A stretch of DNA of 64,000 nucleotides, taken from positions 4,057,501 through 4,121,500 of the forward strand of contig NZ_LZEU01000001.1 of assembly GCF_014490745.1 (NCBI RefSeq), in the 5' to 3' direction. Source of the stretch: Pseudomonas alcaligenes. GTDB lineage: Bacteria > Pseudomonadota > Gammaproteobacteria > Pseudomonadales > Pseudomonadaceae. Each line of letters starts with the position of its first letter. The first letter of the stretch is position 1. The position numbers and the translations under genes were made by a program. Below are positions 37,261 through 49,675 of the stretch, in pieces. The notes beneath the pieces are model-generated. The model saw only the letters and a program-made list of their open reading frames with translations. It was not told the origin of the DNA and ran no database searches.

Positions 37261-40084
37261 GCTTGCGCACCTCGCCTGCACCCTCGATGTTGCTCACGCA
37301 GCGCTCGCACAGCTCCGGATGGGCGGCATTGCTGCCGACATCGGCGCGGAAGTGCCAGCAGCGCCCGCACTTGGCATGGGCCGACTTGAGGATCTTCAGC
37401 TTCAGGCCAGCCACTTCGGTAACCACCGCATCGGCCGGAGCCGCAGCCAGCGGCGCGACTTCGGCGGTGGAGGTGATCAGAGCGAAGCGCAGCTCGTCGC
37501 CCAGCTTGCTCAGGGCCGCCTGCAGCGACTCATCGCCGAACAGGGTGACCTCGGCCTGCAGGCTGCCGCCGATGGCCTTGGCCGCACGCAGGTTCTCCAG
37601 TTCCTTGTTCACCGCAGTCTTCACCGCCATGACCTGATCCCAGTAGGCGCGATCCAGCTCGAAGCCTTCCGGCAGGCGCTGCAGACCTTCGTACCAGGTG
37701 TTGAGCATCACCGACTCGTTACGCTCGCCCGGCAGGAACTGCCAGATCTCGTCGGCGGTGAAGGCCAGGATCGGTGCGATCCAGCGCACCAGGGCCTCGG
37801 CGATATGGAACAGCGCGCTCTGGCAGGAGCGGCGCGCCACGCTGTCGGCGGCGGTGGTGTACTGGCGATCCTTGATGATGTCCAGGTAGAAGCCGCCCAG
37901 CTCCTGCACGCAGAAGTTGTGCACCTTGGAGTAGACGTTCCAGAAGCGGTACTCGCCGTAGGCCTCGATGACTTCGGCCTGCAGACGTGCGGTGGCATCC
38001 AGCGCCCAGCGGTCGAGGTCGAGCATCTGCTCGACCGGCAGCAGATCCTTGGCCGGATCGAAGCCGTTGAGGTTGGAAAGCAGGAAGCGCGTGGTGTTGC
38101 GGATACGCCGGTAGGCATCGGCACTGCGCTGCAGGATGACCTTGGACACGGCCATCTCGCCCGAGTAATCGGTGGAGGCGACCCACAGACGCATGATGTC
38201 GGCGCCCAGGCTGTCGTTGACCTCCTGCGGAGCCACCACGTTGCCGAGGGACTTGGACATCTTGCGGCCGTTTTCGTCGACCACAAAACCGTGGGTCAGC
38301 AGCGCCTTGTACGGCGCGTGGCCGTCGATCGCGCAGCCGGTCAGCAGGGAGGAGTGGAACCAGCCGCGGTGCTGGTCGGAGCCTTCCAGGTAGAGGTCGG
38401 CGCGCGGGCCGACGGCGTGACCCAGCGGGTGCGAACCGCGCAGCACGTGCCAGTGGGTGGTACCGGAGTCGAACCAGACGTCCAGGGTGTCGCTGATCTT
38501 GTCGTACTGCGCGGCCTCGGCACCGAGCAGCTCGGCGGCGTCCAGCTTGAACCAGGCCTCGATGCCTTGTTCCTCGACGCGCTTGGCCACCTCTTCCATC
38601 AACTCGACGGTGCGCGGGTGCAGCTCGCCGCTGGCCTTGTCGAGGAAGAACGGAATCGGCACGCCCCAGTTGCGCTGGCGCGAGATGCACCAGTCCGGAC
38701 GCCCGGCGATCATGCTGTGCAGACGCGCCTGGCCCCAGGCCGGGACGAACTCGGTCTGTTCGATGGCGCTCAGGGCGCGCTCACGCAGGGTGGCGCCCTG
38801 CGCAGGCGTCTTGTCCATGCCGACGAACCACTGCGCGGTGGCGCGGTAGATCAGCGGCGTCTTGTGCCGCCAGCAGTGCATGTAGCTGTGCTGGATGGCT
38901 TCATGCTTGAGCAACGCACCGACTTCACGCAGCTTCTCGACGATGGCCGGGTTGGCCTTCCAGATGAACTGGCCGCCGAAGAACGGCAGGTCGGCAACGT
39001 ACACACCATTGCTCTGCACCGGGCTGAGGATGTCGTCGTTATGCATGCCGTACTGCTTGCACGAGCGGAAGTCGTCCTCGCCGTAGGCCGGTGCCGAGTG
39101 GACGATGCCGGTACCGGCGCCCAGCTCGACGTACTCGGCCAGGTACACCGGCGACAGACGCTCGTAGAACGGATGGCGGAAACGGATGTTCTCCAGCGCC
39201 GCGCCTTGCGCGGTGGCAAGCACTTCGCCCTGCAGGCCATAGCGCGCCAGGCAGCTCTCGACCAGCTCTTCGGCCAGCAGCAGCAACTTGTCGCCGACGT
39301 CGACCAGGGCGTAGGTGAATTCCGGATGGACGTTGAGCGCCTGGTTGGCCGGGATGGTCCAGGGCGTGGTGGTCCAGATCACGATGCTGGCCGGCTTGCT
39401 CAGCGCGCTCAGGCTGAAGGCCGCGGCCAGCTTGGCGGCGTCCTCGACGGCGAAGGCCACGTCGATGGCATCGGACTTCTTGTCCTGGTACTCGACTTCC
39501 GCCTCGGCCAGGGCCGAGCCGCAATCGAAGCACCAGTTGACCGGCTTCAGGCCCTTGAACACGAAGCCCTGCTTGACCATCTCGGCCAGGGCACGGATCT
39601 CGCCGGCCTCGTTGGCGAAGGCCATGGTCTTGTACGGGTTGTCCCACTCGCCCAGTACACCGAGGCGGATGAAGTCGGCCTTCTGCCCTTCGATCTGCTC
39701 GCCGGCATAGGTGCGGCAGCGCTCGCGGGTCAGGTCGGACGGCTGGTTCTTGCCGAAAGTGGTCTCGACCTTGTGCTCGATCGGTAGGCCATGGCAGTCC
39801 CAGCCTGGCACGTAAGGCGCGTCGAAGCCGGCCAGGGTCTTGGAGCGGGTGATCATGTCCTTGAGGATCTTGTTGACCGCGTGACCAATATGGATGCTGC
39901 CGTTGGCGTAGGGCGGGCCATCGTGCAGAACGAACTTCGGCCGGGTTTCGCCAATCTGCCGCAGCTTCTGGTACAGGCCAATGCTGTTCCAGCGCGCCAG
40001 GGTTTCCGGCTCGCGCTGGGGCAGGCCGGCTTTCATCGGGAAGGCAGTATCCGGGAGGTTCAGCGTGGCTTTGTAGTCGGTCAT
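37253..40084 (-). CDS. ileS: Isoleucyl-tRNA synthetase
   Basis: The 943-residue class I synthetase has the HIGH motif ([18 protein letters not shown] near 60-75), the editing CP1 domain, the KMSKS loop ([12 protein letters not shown] near 600) and a C-terminal zinc finger [12 protein letters not shown] with [10 protein letters not shown]. The length is normal. It lies between ribF and lspA as in other gammaproteobacteria. Confidence 0.99.
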   Translation of the reverse strand: MTDYKATLNLPDTAFPMKAGLPQREPETLARWNSIGLYQKLRQIGETRPKFVLHDGPPYANGSIHIGHAVNKILKDMITRSKTLAGFDAPYVPGWDCHGLPIEHKVETTFGKNQPSDLTRERCRTYAGEQIEGQKADFIRLGVLGEWDNPYKTMAFANEAGEIRALAEMVKQGFVFKGLKPVNWCFDCGSALAEAEVEYQDKKSDAIDVAFAVEDAAKLAAAFSLSALSKPASIVIWTTTPWTIPANQALNVHPEFTYALVDVGDKLLLLAEELVESCLARYGLQGEVLATAQGAALENIRFRHPFYERLSPVYLAEYVELGAGTGIVHSAPAYGEDDFRSCKQYGMHNDDILSPVQSNGVYVADLPFFGGQFIWKANPAIVEKLREVGALLKHEAIQHSYMHCWRHKTPLIYRATAQWFVGMDKTPAQGATLRERALSAIEQTEFVPAWGQARLHSMIAGRPDWCISRQRNWGVPIPFFLDKASGELHPRTVELMEEVAKRVEEQGIEAWFKLDAAELLGAEAAQYDKISDTLDVWFDSGTTHWHVLRGSHPLGHAVGPRADLYLEGSDQHRGWFHSSLLTGCAIDGHAPYKALLTHGFVVDENGRKMSKSLGNVVAPQEVNDSLGADIMRLWVASTDYSGEMAVSKVILQRSADAYRRIRNTTRFLLSNLNGFDPAKDLLPVEQMLDLDRWALDATARLQAEVIEAYGEYRFWNVYSKVHNFCVQELGGFYLDIIKDRQYTTAADSVARRSCQSALFHIAEALVRWIAPILAFTADEIWQFLPGERNESVMLNTWYEGLQRLPEGFELDRAYWDQVMAVKTAVNKELENLRAAKAIGGSLQAEVTLFGDESLQAALSKLGDELRFALITSTAEVAPLAAAPADAVVTEVAGLKLKILKSAHAKCGRCWHFRADVGSNAAHPELCERCVSNIEGAGEVRKHA

Positions 40085-40134
40085 CTCAGGCTCTTGGACT
40101 TAATCAATACGAGCGGTGGTCAATACGAACGCGG

Positions 40135-41073
40135 TCAATCCAGCGACTGGCCCAGCCAGTAAGCGCGGGCGGCGGCAACATCCGCCGTTATGGCGGTCTT
40201 CAGCGCCTCCAGGGAGGCGAAGCGCTGCTCATCGCGCAGCTTGTGGTGGAACACCACCGTCAGGCGCCGGCCGTAGATATCCCCGGCAAACTCCAACAGA
40301 TGCACTTCCAAATGGGGCAGGCCATCGCCGGCGACCGTTGGCCGCAAGCCAATATTGGCCACCCCGTGGTGACGCTGACCATCGATCAGCGCGCTAACCA
40401 GAAACACCCCGCGCAACGGCGGCTGGCGACGCTTGAGCTGCACATTGGCGGTCGGCGAGCCGAGCTGACGCGCCAGCTTCTGCCCATGTAACACGCGCCC
40501 TGCCAGGGCAAACGGACGCCCCAACAGGCGCTCGGCCAGTTCCAGCTCGCCAGCCTGCAGGGCCTGGCGCACGCGGGTACTGCTGATGCGCTCGCCGTCC
40601 AGCTCGACGGTCAACGCCGCCTCTACGCTGAAATCCTGCTCGACGCCGGCCTGAACCAGAAAAGCGAAATCACCGGAACGATCACAACCGAAGCGGAAGT
40701 CGTCGCCGACTTCAAGGTGCTTGACGTGAAGCCCCTCGACCAGCACCTGGCGAACGAACTCGGCCGCCGACAACTCGCGCAAACGCCGGTTGAAGGCCAG
40801 GCACAGCACCCGATCAACGCCCTGCTCGGCCAGTAGCTCGAGCTTCTCGCGCAGACGAGTCAGGCGCGCCGGCGCGGTATCCGGACCGAAGTACTCACGC
40901 GGTTGCGGCTCGAAAATCACCACGCAACTGGGCACGCCCAGCTCGATCGCCCGCTCGCGCAGACGCGCCAGAATGGCCTGGTGCCCACGGTGCACGCCAT
41001 CGAAGTTGCCGATGGTGGCAACGCATCCCTGGGTCAGGGGTAGCAGATTGTGGAGGCCTCGAACCAGCTGCAT
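40135..41073 (-). CDS. ribF: Bifunctional riboflavin kinase / FAD synthetase
   Basis: The 312-residue enzyme makes FMN and FAD. The N-terminal FAD synthetase domain has the nucleotidyl-transfer motif ATIGNFDGVHRGHQAIL, and the C-terminal flavokinase domain has GSPTANVQL and LEVHLLEFAGDIYGRRLTV. The start at MQLVRGLHNL matches family N termini; an upstream ATG would add 13 residues. Confidence 0.97.
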   Translation of the reverse strand: MQLVRGLHNLLPLTQGCVATIGNFDGVHRGHQAILARLRERAIELGVPSCVVIFEPQPREYFGPDTAPARLTRLREKLELLAEQGVDRVLCLAFNRRLRELSAAEFVRQVLVEGLHVKHLEVGDDFRFGCDRSGDFAFLVQAGVEQDFSVEAALTVELDGERISSTRVRQALQAGELELAERLLGRPFALAGRVLHGQKLARQLGSPTANVQLKRRQPPLRGVFLVSALIDGQRHHGVANIGLRPTVAGDGLPHLEVHLLEFAGDIYGRRLTVVFHHKLRDEQRFASLEALKTAITADVAAARAYWLGQSLD

Positions 41074-41157
41074 AGCGCGCTTCTTGCTTACAAAGTGGTC
41101 GATTATACGCACACAGGGCAGCGGACAACAGGCAGCACGTCCACCCGCGTACGCCCA

Positions 41158-42702
41158 TCAGGACACCGCGCGCCGGGCGAAATCGCGCAAACGGAAGCCC
41201 AGCAGCAGCAATACGCCGAAATAGGCAACCACCCCGACCGCCACCAGCAGCGCCAGACGCAGCAGACGCGCGAGCATATCGCCCGCCCCCCAGGCCGGCA
41301 TGAAATGCATGGTCACCAGTAACGCCGCCACCATCACCAGCACCGCCAGCAGCAATTTGCCGAGGAACAGTGGCCAGCCCGGCAGCGGCAGGTACATGCG
41401 CCGGCGGCGCAATTGCCAGAACAGCAGGCCGGCGTTGAGGCAGGCGGCCAGGCTGATGGACAGGGCCAGACCGGCATGCTGCAGCTCGATGCCGAAGACG
41501 AACAGGGCATTCATCGCCTGGGTCGCCAGCAGACTGAGGATACCGATGCGCACCGGCGTCCTGATGTCCTGCTGGGCATAAAAACCAGGCGCCAGGATCT
41601 TCACCAGAATCAACGGCAGCAGGCCAACCGAATAGGCGACCAGGGCCCGCTCGGCCATCTGCGAGTCGAAGGCAGTGAACTTGCCGTACTGGAACAGCGA
41701 GACCACCAGCGGCTCGGCGATGATCGCCAGCGCCAGGGTGCAGGGCAGTGCCAGCAGCAGACACAGGCGCAGCCCCCAGTCGAGCAGGCGGGAATACTCC
41801 TCGCGATTGGCACTGGCGTAGGTCTTGGCCAGCGCCGGCAACAGGATGGTACCCAGCGCCACGCCGAGCACGCCGGAAGGCAGCTCCATCAGGCGATCGG
41901 CGTAATACATCCAGGACACCGAACCGGCGACCAGAAAGGAAGCGAAGATGGTGTTGATGATCAGCGAGACCTGGCTCACCGACACACCGAAGATCGCCGG
42001 CCCCATCTGCTTGAGCACCCGCCACACGCCGGTGTCGCGCAGACTCAGGCGCGGCAGCACCAGCATGCCGATCTTCTTCAGCGCCGGTAGCTGCCAGAGG
42101 AACTGCGCCAGGCCGCCGACCAGCACCGCCCAGCCCAGGGCCATGATCGGCGGGTCGAAATAAGGCGCCAGCCAGACGGCGAAGACGATCATGCTGACAT
42201 TCAGCAGGGTCGGCACGAAGGCCGGAACCGAGAAGCGGTTCCAGGTGTTGAGCACCGCGCCGACCAGCGACGACAGGGAAATCAGCAGGATGTAGGGGAA
42301 GGTCACCCGCAGCAGATCGGTGGTCAGGGCGAAGCGCTCCGGCTCGTCGGCGAAGCCCGGCGCGCTGATCCAGACGATCCAGGGCGCGGCGCAGATGCCG
42401 AGCAGCGTGACCAGCGCCAGCACCAGGCTCAGCAGGCCGGCGACATAGGCCAGAAAGGTGCGGGTCGCCTCCTCACCCTGCTGGGTCTTGTACTCCGCCA
42501 GGATCGGCACGAAGGCCTGGGAGAAGGCCCCCTCGGCAAAGATCCGCCGCAGCAGGTTGGGCAGCTTGAAGGCCACCACGAAGGCATCCGAGGCCACGCC
42601 GGCGCCAAAGGCGCGCGCAATGATGGTGTCGCGCACGAAGCCCAGAACACGTGACAGCATGGTCAGGGAGCTGACGGCGGCCAGCGACTTGAGCAGATTC
42701 AT
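41158..42702 (-). CDS. murJ: Lipid II flippase MurJ (MviN)
   Basis: This 514-residue MOP-superfamily protein with about 14 transmembrane helices flips lipid II. Family motifs include [21 protein letters not shown] at the N terminus, FVPILAEY, and [24 protein letters not shown] (in two parts). The start [13 protein letters not shown] fits the family. It is divergent from rpsT, as commonly seen. Confidence 0.96.
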   Translation of the reverse strand: MNLLKSLAAVSSLTMLSRVLGFVRDTIIARAFGAGVASDAFVVAFKLPNLLRRIFAEGAFSQAFVPILAEYKTQQGEEATRTFLAYVAGLLSLVLALVTLLGICAAPWIVWISAPGFADEPERFALTTDLLRVTFPYILLISLSSLVGAVLNTWNRFSVPAFVPTLLNVSMIVFAVWLAPYFDPPIMALGWAVLVGGLAQFLWQLPALKKIGMLVLPRLSLRDTGVWRVLKQMGPAIFGVSVSQVSLIINTIFASFLVAGSVSWMYYADRLMELPSGVLGVALGTILLPALAKTYASANREEYSRLLDWGLRLCLLLALPCTLALAIIAEPLVVSLFQYGKFTAFDSQMAERALVAYSVGLLPLILVKILAPGFYAQQDIRTPVRIGILSLLATQAMNALFVFGIELQHAGLALSISLAACLNAGLLFWQLRRRRMYLPLPGWPLFLGKLLLAVLVMVAALLVTMHFMPAWGAGDMLARLLRLALLVAVGVVAYFGVLLLLGFRLRDFARRAVS

Positions 42703-42818
42703 GGAATAATTCGACTTCCGCAAGCAGGCGCAATCGCGGACAATCCGCCGCCTGCGCAAAGGCGTCGAGTGTAGCGAGCCGCCGCTGGTCAGACCAGCGC
42801 CGACAAACTTCATCAGGC

Positions 42819-42847
42819 TTGACATACGCCGCCTGCCTCGGCATGAT
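42819..42847 (+). promoter_or_regulatory. Promoter of rpsT
   Basis: A perfect TTGACA is followed after 17 bases by CATGAT, 52 bases before the rpsT GTG. A T-rich stretch sits before the ribosome site. Confidence 0.7.
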
Positions 42848-42898
42848 TCGCGGCCTTATTTGTTGCTATCCCCCAGATTTTTTTCGAGGAGCTTGACG

Positions 42899-43171
42899 GT
42901 GGCCAATACACCTTCTGCCAAAAAACGCGCCAAACAGGCTGAGAAGCGTCGTAGCCATAACGCCAGCCTGCGCTCCATGGTTCGTACTTACATCAAGAAC
43001 GTAGTCAAGGCTATCGACGCCAAAGACCTGGAAAAAGCGCAAACCGCTTACGTTCTGGCTGTGCCGGTAATCGACCGTATGGCCGATAAAGGCATCATCC
43101 ACAAGAACAAAGCCGCTCGTCACAAGAGCCGCCTGAACGGTCACATCAAGGCTCTGGCTACCGCCGCCTAA
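42899..43171 (+). CDS. rpsT: 30S ribosomal protein S20
   Basis: The 90-residue basic protein begins [17 protein letters not shown] after the initiator and ends [10 protein letters not shown], a full S20. The start is GTG with GAGGAG eight bases upstream; no ATG is suitable. S20 uses non-ATG starts in several bacteria, a feature of its autoregulation. Confidence 0.98.
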   Translation: MANTPSAKKRAKQAEKRRSHNASLRSMVRTYIKNVVKAIDAKDLEKAQTAYVLAVPVIDRMADKGIIHKNKAARHKSRLNGHIKALATAA

Positions 43172-43186
43172 GATGTACCGCTCGTG

Positions 43187-43212
43187 AAAAACCGGCTTCG
43201 GCCGGTTTTTTA
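43187..43212 (+). terminator. Rho-independent terminator of rpsT
   Basis: AAAACCGGC and GCCGGTTTTTT with a TTCG tetraloop, 16 bases after the rpsT stop. Confidence 0.9.
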
Positions 43213-43235
43213 TTGCCTGCATTTTTTCCAGACAC

Positions 43236-43265
43236 AAAAAAGCCGGAGCATGCTCCGGCTTTTTC
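43236..43265 (-). terminator. Terminator of creA/proB transcript (bidirectional form)
   Basis: The 18-bp perfect palindrome GCCGGAGCATGCTCCGGC has A and T runs on both sides and directly abuts the creA stop codon. Confidence 0.8.
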
Positions 43266-43266
43266 C

Positions 43267-43728
43267 TTACTGCCCAGCCCAGGGCAGGATCGGAATGGCG
43301 GTCACCGCATTCTGCGGACTGCCCTCGATGATGCGGTCGCTGTACACCAGATAGACCAGGGTATTGCGCTTCTCATCGAAGAAACGCACCACCTGCATGG
43401 TCTTGAACACCAGCGAAGTACGCTCCTTGAACACCTCTTCGCCATCCTTGAGCTTGCCACTGAAGCGAATCGGGCCCACCTGACGACAGGCAATGGAGGC
43501 CTCGGCACGATCTTCCGCCAAGCCCAGGCCACCCTTGACCCCACCCGTCTTGGCGCGCGACAGGTAGCAGGTCACGCCCTCCACTTGCGGATCATCGAAG
43601 GCCTCGACCACGATCTTGTCGTTCGGCCCCAGCCACTTGAACACCGTGGATACCTCGCCGATCTCATCGGCCGCCGCCAGCAACGGCAGCATCAGCAAAC
43701 CGCCCAGCAATCCCTTCGCCATGCGCAT
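43267..43728 (-). CDS. creA: CreA family periplasmic protein
   Basis: The 153-residue protein has a signal peptide ([20 protein letters not shown], cut before DEIGE). The CreA pattern is [38 protein letters not shown], then [19 protein letters not shown] and [17 protein letters not shown]. Role unknown. The start is chosen for AGGAG seven bases upstream. It follows proB on the same strand with an 11-base gap. Confidence 0.92.
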   Translation of the reverse strand: MRMAKGLLGGLLMLPLLAAADEIGEVSTVFKWLGPNDKIVVEAFDDPQVEGVTCYLSRAKTGGVKGGLGLAEDRAEASIACRQVGPIRFSGKLKDGEEVFKERTSLVFKTMQVVRFFDEKRNTLVYLVYSDRIIEGSPQNAVTAIPILPWAGQ

Positions 43729-43739
43729 TGGCACTCTCC

Positions 43740-44858
43740 TCAGACCAGAATCAGATTATCCCGGTGCACCAACTCGGGCTCGTCGACATAGCCCAGCAGT
43801 CGCTCGATGGCATCCGAAGGCTGGCCGACGATCTTCTGCGCCTCCAGCGCACTGTAGTTGGCCAGACCGCGAGCAATTTCGCGCCCATCCGGCGCCACGC
43901 AGACCACCATCTCGCCACGCCGGAAGCTGCCCTGCACTTCCTTGACCCCGACCGGCAGCAGGCTCTTGCGATCTTCCAGCAGCGCCTTCACCGCCCCCGC
44001 ATCTAGCACCAGGGTGCCGCGGGTCTGCAGATGACCGGCCAGCCACTGCTTGCGCGCCGCCAGCAGACCGCGCTCGGGCGCCAGCAGGGTACCCAGACGC
44101 TCGCCTGCCTTGAGCCGATCGAGCACCCGCTCGATGCGCCCACCAACAATGACCGTATAAGCCCCGGAGCGCGCCGCCAGACGCGCCGCACGCAGCTTGG
44201 TCTGCATGCCGCCGCGCCCCAACGCACCACCGGTACCACCCGCCACCGCATCCAGCGACGGATCGTCGGCGCGCGCTTCAAAAATCAGCTGGGCATCGGG
44301 GTTGTGCCGCGGATCGGCATCGAACATGCCGTCGCGGTCGGTGAGGATCACCAGCAGGTCGGCCTCGACCAGGTTGGCCACCAGCGCCGCCAGGGTGTCG
44401 TTGTCGCCGAAGCGGATTTCGTCGGTGACCACCGTGTCGTTCTCGTTGATCACCGGAATGGTGCCGAGCTCAACCAGGGTACGCAGCGTACTGCGCGCAT
44501 TCAGGTAACGCTTGCGATCGGACAGGTCATCATGGGTCAGCAGCACCTGCGCGGTGTGCTTGCCGTGCTCGCCAAAGCTGGACTCCCAGGCCTGCACCAG
44601 GCCCATCTGCCCGACCGCCGCAGCCGCCTGCAACTCATGGATGGCACTCGGGCGCGATGCCCAGCCCAGACGACTCATGCCCGCCGCCACCGCACCGGAC
44701 GACACCAGCACCAGCTCGACGCCCGCCTCGCGCAGCGCCACCATCTGCTCGACCCACACCGCCATGGCATTGCGATCCAGCCCCCGGCCATCGGCCGTCA
44801 GCAGCGCACTACCGATCTTCACCACCCAGCGCTGGGCGCCGGTCACCTTGTCCCGCAT
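43740..44858 (-). CDS. proB: Glutamate 5-kinase
   Basis: This 372-residue first enzyme of proline synthesis phosphorylates glutamate. The N-terminal amino-acid kinase domain has [33 protein letters not shown] and [20 protein letters not shown]-terminal PUA domain runs from about 275. obg-proB order is conserved in Pseudomonas. Confidence 0.97.
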   Translation of the reverse strand: MRDKVTGAQRWVVKIGSALLTADGRGLDRNAMAVWVEQMVALREAGVELVLVSSGAVAAGMSRLGWASRPSAIHELQAAAAVGQMGLVQAWESSFGEHGKHTAQVLLTHDDLSDRKRYLNARSTLRTLVELGTIPVINENDTVVTDEIRFGDNDTLAALVANLVEADLLVILTDRDGMFDADPRHNPDAQLIFEARADDPSLDAVAGGTGGALGRGGMQTKLRAARLAARSGAYTVIVGGRIERVLDRLKAGERLGTLLAPERGLLAARKQWLAGHLQTRGTLVLDAGAVKALLEDRKSLLPVGVKEVQGSFRRGEMVVCVAPDGREIARGLANYSALEAQKIVGQPSDAIERLLGYVDEPELVHRDNLILV

Positions 44859-44889
44859 GTCGTCAAATCCTACTGGCCAGTCAGCACAA

Positions 44890-44907
44890 CGCCGCTATCA
44901 AGCGGCG
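44890..44907 (-). other. Hairpin between obg and proB
   Basis: CGCCGCT and AGCGGCG form a 7-bp stem with a 4-base loop, without a T run. It may be a weak attenuator or RNA-stability element rather than a true terminator. Confidence 0.4.
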
Positions 44908-44919
44908 CTGTACGATACC

Positions 44920-46170
<1,251 letters not shown>

Positions 46171-46204
46171 CTAATGGAACACGGGATACAGGATATACAG
46201 AAAC

Positions 46205-46236
46205 AAAAAAGCCCCGTCGCGAGACAGGGCTTTTTC
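46205..46236 (-). terminator. Terminator downstream of rpmA
   Basis: On the minus strand AAAAAGCCCTGTC and GACGGGGCTTTTTT pair with one mismatch, 14 bases after the rpmA stop and before obg. Transcription into obg may therefore need readthrough or its own promoter. Confidence 0.75.
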
Positions 46237-46249
46237 AGCAAGCACGGAC

Positions 46250-46507
46250 TTAGGCAGTCACGACGCTCACGTAACGGCGACCGAAGGCACCCTTCACTTC
46301 AAACTTGACCACGCCGTCGACTTTAGCGAACAGGGTGTGATCTTTGCCCATGCCAACGCCGTAGCCGGCGTGGAACTGGGTGCCGCGCTGACGCACGATG
46401 ATGTTGCCGGCTTTGATAGCCTGGCTGCCATACATCTTCACGCCAAGGCGTTTACTTTCTGAGTCGCGGCCGTTACGAGTACTACCGCCAGCTTTTTTGT
46501 GTGCCAT
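46250..46507 (-). CDS. rpmA: 50S ribosomal protein L27
   Basis: The 85-residue protein begins [24 protein letters not shown], the complete bacterial L27 N terminus that reaches the peptidyl-transferase centre. It is 23 bases downstream of rplU in one operon. Confidence 0.99.
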   Translation of the reverse strand: MAHKKAGGSTRNGRDSESKRLGVKMYGSQAIKAGNIIVRQRGTQFHAGYGVGMGKDHTLFAKVDGVVKFEVKGAFGRRYVSVVTA

Positions 46508-46530
46508 GAGTCAAATCCTCCTAAAAGGGA

Positions 46531-46842
46531 TCAGGCCTGAATGCCAGTGATCTTGATTTCGGTGAACCACTGACGGTGGCCCTGACGCTTCATGTGGTGC
46601 TTACGACGGCGGAACTTGATGATGGTCACTTTGTCGTGACGGCCCTGGGAGACCACTTCAGCGACAACTTTGGCGCCAGCAACAACCGGAGCGCCGATCT
46701 GAACGTCGTCGCCATTGCCGATCAGCAGAACGCGATCGAAAGTCACGGATTCGCCAGTGGCGACTTCCAGCTTCTCGACCTTGAGGAATTCACCTTCGGC
46801 GACTTTGTATTGCTTGCCACCGGTAACAATTACAGCGTACAT
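46531..46842 (-). CDS. rplU: 50S ribosomal protein L21
   Basis: The 103-residue protein begins [20 protein letters not shown] and has the C-terminal [22 protein letters not shown] signature in two parts. GGAGAG precedes the ATG. A promoter and a 130-base leader with a hairpin lie upstream. Confidence 0.99.
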   Translation of the reverse strand: MYAVIVTGGKQYKVAEGEFLKVEKLEVATGESVTFDRVLLIGNGDDVQIGAPVVAGAKVVAEVVSQGRHDKVTIIKFRRRKHHMKRQGHRQWFTEIKITGIQA

Positions 46843-46872
46843 GGATATCTCTCCGTTAAACCTGCTCACCCG

Positions 46873-46890
46873 ACTCTTTATAGGAAGAGT
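46873..46890 (-). other. Hairpin in the rplU leader
   Basis: ACTCTT and AAGAGT form a 6-bp stem with a 6-base loop, about 30 bases upstream of rplU, inside the roughly 130-base 5' untranslated leader. It may be an autoregulatory L21 leader element, but this is not proved. Confidence 0.4.
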
Positions 46891-46975
46891 TATTGGCCGG
46901 CATGGCTGCATGGGATCACAACGAACCCTTGCAATTGCGTAAGGCAGGGAGTGCCCAAAGAAGTTAGGGGCCGCG

Positions 46976-47004
46976 ATTGTACGGAAACCGGGAAAGCGAG
47001 GCAA
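46976..47004 (-). promoter_or_regulatory. Promoter of rplU-rpmA
   Basis: On the minus strand TTGCCT, 17 bases and TACAAT form a good sigma-70 promoter. It occupies the same 304-base gene-free stretch as the divergent ispB promoter. Confidence 0.75.
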
Positions 47005-47022
47005 GCCCCGCCAGCACTCGCC

Positions 47023-47051
47023 TTGACAGCCCCTACCCCGCCCCCTAGCAT
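47023..47051 (+). promoter_or_regulatory. Promoter of ispB
   Basis: A perfect TTGACA, 17 bases, then TAGCAT, about 95 bases before ispB. Its -35 end is 18 bases from the -35 of the rplU promoter, so the two face away from each other. Confidence 0.75.
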
Positions 47052-47146
47052 GCCGCGCAACCCGAAATACCCCGCCCGGCACGCTCTGTGCCGATGCCTG
47101 CGCTCTGCGCGGCAGACCCGCACAACCCCAGGAGCTCCCGTCAACG

Positions 47147-48115
47147 ATGCAACCCCAGGCCTTCTACAGCGTGGTGGCGGACGATTTCGCCGCCGTCGAC
47201 GGCATCATCCGCCGCCAGCTGGTCTCCCGAGTGCCTCTGGTGGAGAAGATCGGCGACTACATCATCTCGGCCGGCGGCAAGCGCCTGCGCCCGCTGCTGG
47301 TACTGCTCAGCGGCAAGGCTCTGGGCTACCAGGCCGATGACCTGCGCCTGCTGGCAGCCACCATCGAGTTCCTGCACACCGCCACCCTGCTGCACGACGA
47401 CGTGGTCGACATGTCCGGCATGCGCCGGGGCCGCGCCACCGCCAACGCCCAGTGGGGCAACGCCCCGAGCGTGCTGGTCGGCGACTTCCTCTATTCGCGC
47501 TCGTTCGAAATGATGGTCGAGCTCGGCTGCATGCCGGTGATGAAGATCCTCTCCCGCGCCACCCGGGTGATCGCCGAAGGCGAAGTGCTGCAGCTGTCCA
47601 AGGTACGCGACGCCAGCACCACGGAAGAGACCTACATGGAGGTCATCCGCGGCAAGACCGCCATGCTGTTCGAGGCCTCGACCCACAGTGCGGCCGCCCT
47701 GGCCGGCGCCAGCACAGCGCAGAGCGAGGCCCTGGCACGCTTTGGCGACCACCTCGGCATTGCCTTTCAGCTGGTCGACGACCTGCTCGACTACCAGGGC
47801 GACGCCGCCACTCTGGGCAAGAACGTCGGCGACGACCTGGCCGAAGGCAAGCCGACCCTGCCGCTGATCTACACCATGCGTGAAGGTACCGCCGAACAGG
47901 CAGCCCTGGTACGCAGCGCGATCCAGAAAGGCGGCCTCGACGACCTGGAAAGCATCCGCAGCGCGGTCGAAGCCTCAGGCGCCCTGGCCTACACCGCCCA
48001 GCTGGCCCGCGAGCACGCCGACCAGGCCATCGCCTGCCTCGACGCCCTGCCGGACAACGCCTACCGCAACGCCCTGATCGAGCTGTGCCGCTTCGCCGTG
48101 GCCCGCACCCACTGA
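47147..48115 (+). CDS. ispB: Octaprenyl/nonaprenyl diphosphate synthase (ubiquinone side chain)
   Basis: The 322-residue trans-prenyltransferase has the first aspartate-rich motif [26 protein letters not shown] as the second, and GGKRLRP near the N terminus. It makes the polyprenyl tail of ubiquinone (length not deducible; Pseudomonas uses Q9). A terminator follows. Confidence 0.96.
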   Translation: MQPQAFYSVVADDFAAVDGIIRRQLVSRVPLVEKIGDYIISAGGKRLRPLLVLLSGKALGYQADDLRLLAATIEFLHTATLLHDDVVDMSGMRRGRATANAQWGNAPSVLVGDFLYSRSFEMMVELGCMPVMKILSRATRVIAEGEVLQLSKVRDASTTEETYMEVIRGKTAMLFEASTHSAAALAGASTAQSEALARFGDHLGIAFQLVDDLLDYQGDAATLGKNVGDDLAEGKPTLPLIYTMREGTAEQAALVRSAIQKGGLDDLESIRSAVEASGALAYTAQLAREHADQAIACLDALPDNAYRNALIELCRFAVARTH

Positions 48116-48134
48116 GGTCGGCAGCCGGTTATCG

Positions 48135-48161
48135 AAGCCCGTCCCTGTGACGGGCTTTTTA
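48135..48161 (+). terminator. Rho-independent terminator of ispB
   Basis: AAGCCCGTC and GACGGGCTTTTT with a small loop, 20 bases after the ispB stop. Confidence 0.85.
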
Positions 48162-48200
48162 TTGCCCGACGGAAGGCATGATTGACACTTGCCATTATTT

Positions 48201-48219
48201 GAATAGGAATTATTCTCAT
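48201..48219 (+). promoter_or_regulatory. Candidate Fur box
   Basis: On the minus strand ATGAGAATAATTCCTATTC closely matches the Pseudomonas Fur consensus (ATGAGAATnATTCTCATT-like). A perfect TTGACA at 48182 lies upstream with a TAGGAA after 16 bases, so Fur would cover the -10 region. This predicts iron repression of the following small gene. Confidence 0.65.
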
Positions 48220-48247
48220 CTCATGTTGTGAGACAAGGAGATGAACC

Positions 48248-48490
48248 ATGACCTATCTGATCGATGCCTGGCTGGATCGCCCGCATCCCTACCTGCGCAT
48301 CCTCAACCGCGAAACCGGTGCGGTCTGCGCGATCCTCGAAGAAGAGGCCATCAGTGAACTGCGCGAGCAGGGCGACCTCGACCTCAACGGCCTGAACTCC
48401 AGCGAACCGGTGGTGCTCAAGGAGCTGGTACGCAGCCTGTTCCTGTTCTGCTATGCGCGCGCCCTCAGGCCGCACGATAGCCCGCACTGA
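48248..48490 (+). CDS. Small conserved protein, putatively iron-regulated (PA4570-like)
   Basis: The 80-residue soluble protein begins MTYLIDAWLDRPHPYLRILN and contains EEEAISELREQGDLDLNGLN and VVLKELVRSLFLFCYARAL. No known domain is recognised. AAGGAG precedes the ATG by seven bases, a strong site. The place after ispB corresponds, as I recall, to PA4570 of P. aeruginosa. The Fur-like box upstream suggests a role in iron limitation. Confidence 0.8.
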   Translation: MTYLIDAWLDRPHPYLRILNRETGAVCAILEEEAISELREQGDLDLNGLNSSEPVVLKELVRSLFLFCYARALRPHDSPH

Positions 48491-48617
48491 AGGCAAGGCA
48501 TGGCGGAGACGGCCAATGGCGGTCGACTCCGGCAGGGCAAAACCCGGCCCAGGACAGGGCCGGGAAGCATACCGCCTCCGCGAGGCCGGCATGCGCGGGA
48601 GCAAAGGCGCCCCCGCT

Positions 48618-48660
48618 GATGCCCGGGCGATCAGGACGATCGGCCGGGCATCGTCTTTTC
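48618..48660 (+). terminator. Long hairpin, likely terminator
   Basis: GATGCCCGG and CCGGGCATC pair, with GATC and GATC extending the stem around a short loop, followed by GTCTTTTC. A second hairpin (CCCGGCCC and GGGCCGGG, 48543-48564) lies upstream in the same 181-base gap. The gap may be the 3' UTR of the small gene or hold a small RNA. Confidence 0.6.
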
Positions 48661-48671
48661 TACGCCAGGCC

Positions 48672-49301
<630 letters not shown>

Positions 49302-49362
49302 GAGCGGGCTCCGCAGGGGCTGAAAAGGCCGGCAGCCTATCACAGCCACCCCGCAGGCGCCC

Positions 49363-49617
49363 TCAGTGCAGGCTGGGCAAGCCGCACATTTCGTCGTGCG
49401 GATCGGCACCCGCCAGACGGAACGGCAGCCCGTGCAGCAGCTCACGGGCGTGCTCGAGCGAGCGCGGATGCAGCGGCTCGCCCTGCTCGTCTCGCAGCGG
49501 CAAACGCAGCCCGCCGACATGGGCTTCCAGCAGGTAGAGCCCGCCTTCCAGGCTGATCAGCTCGATCGCCTCAACCTGCCCGGCCCGCGCCCGCACCAAC
49601 AGATCATGCAGAGACAT
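49363..49617 (-). CDS. DUF6482-like small protein
   Basis: The 84-residue protein begins MSLHDLLVRARAGQVEAIELIS and ends HDEMCGLPSLH, a pattern I associate with the Pseudomonas DUF6482 group, sometimes mislabelled a metal ABC transporter ATPase although it has no P-loop. GGAGG is seven bases before the ATG. Function unknown. Confidence 0.7.
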   Translation of the reverse strand: MSLHDLLVRARAGQVEAIELISLEGGLYLLEAHVGGLRLPLRDEQGEPLHPRSLEHARELLHGLPFRLAGADPHDEMCGLPSLH

Positions 49618-49675
49618 CGCACACCTCCAGCCCCCTCGCTCTGTCAATGTGGGCCGGCGCCCCTGCCACGGCAAG

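Noticed and set aside
37181..39787. Long open frame antisense to ileS (868 codons)
   Set aside because: It mirrors the codon bias of ileS, has no family motif, and is a typical high-GC antisense frame. The same applies to the long frames opposite morA, ettA, clpB and the Lon-like gene.
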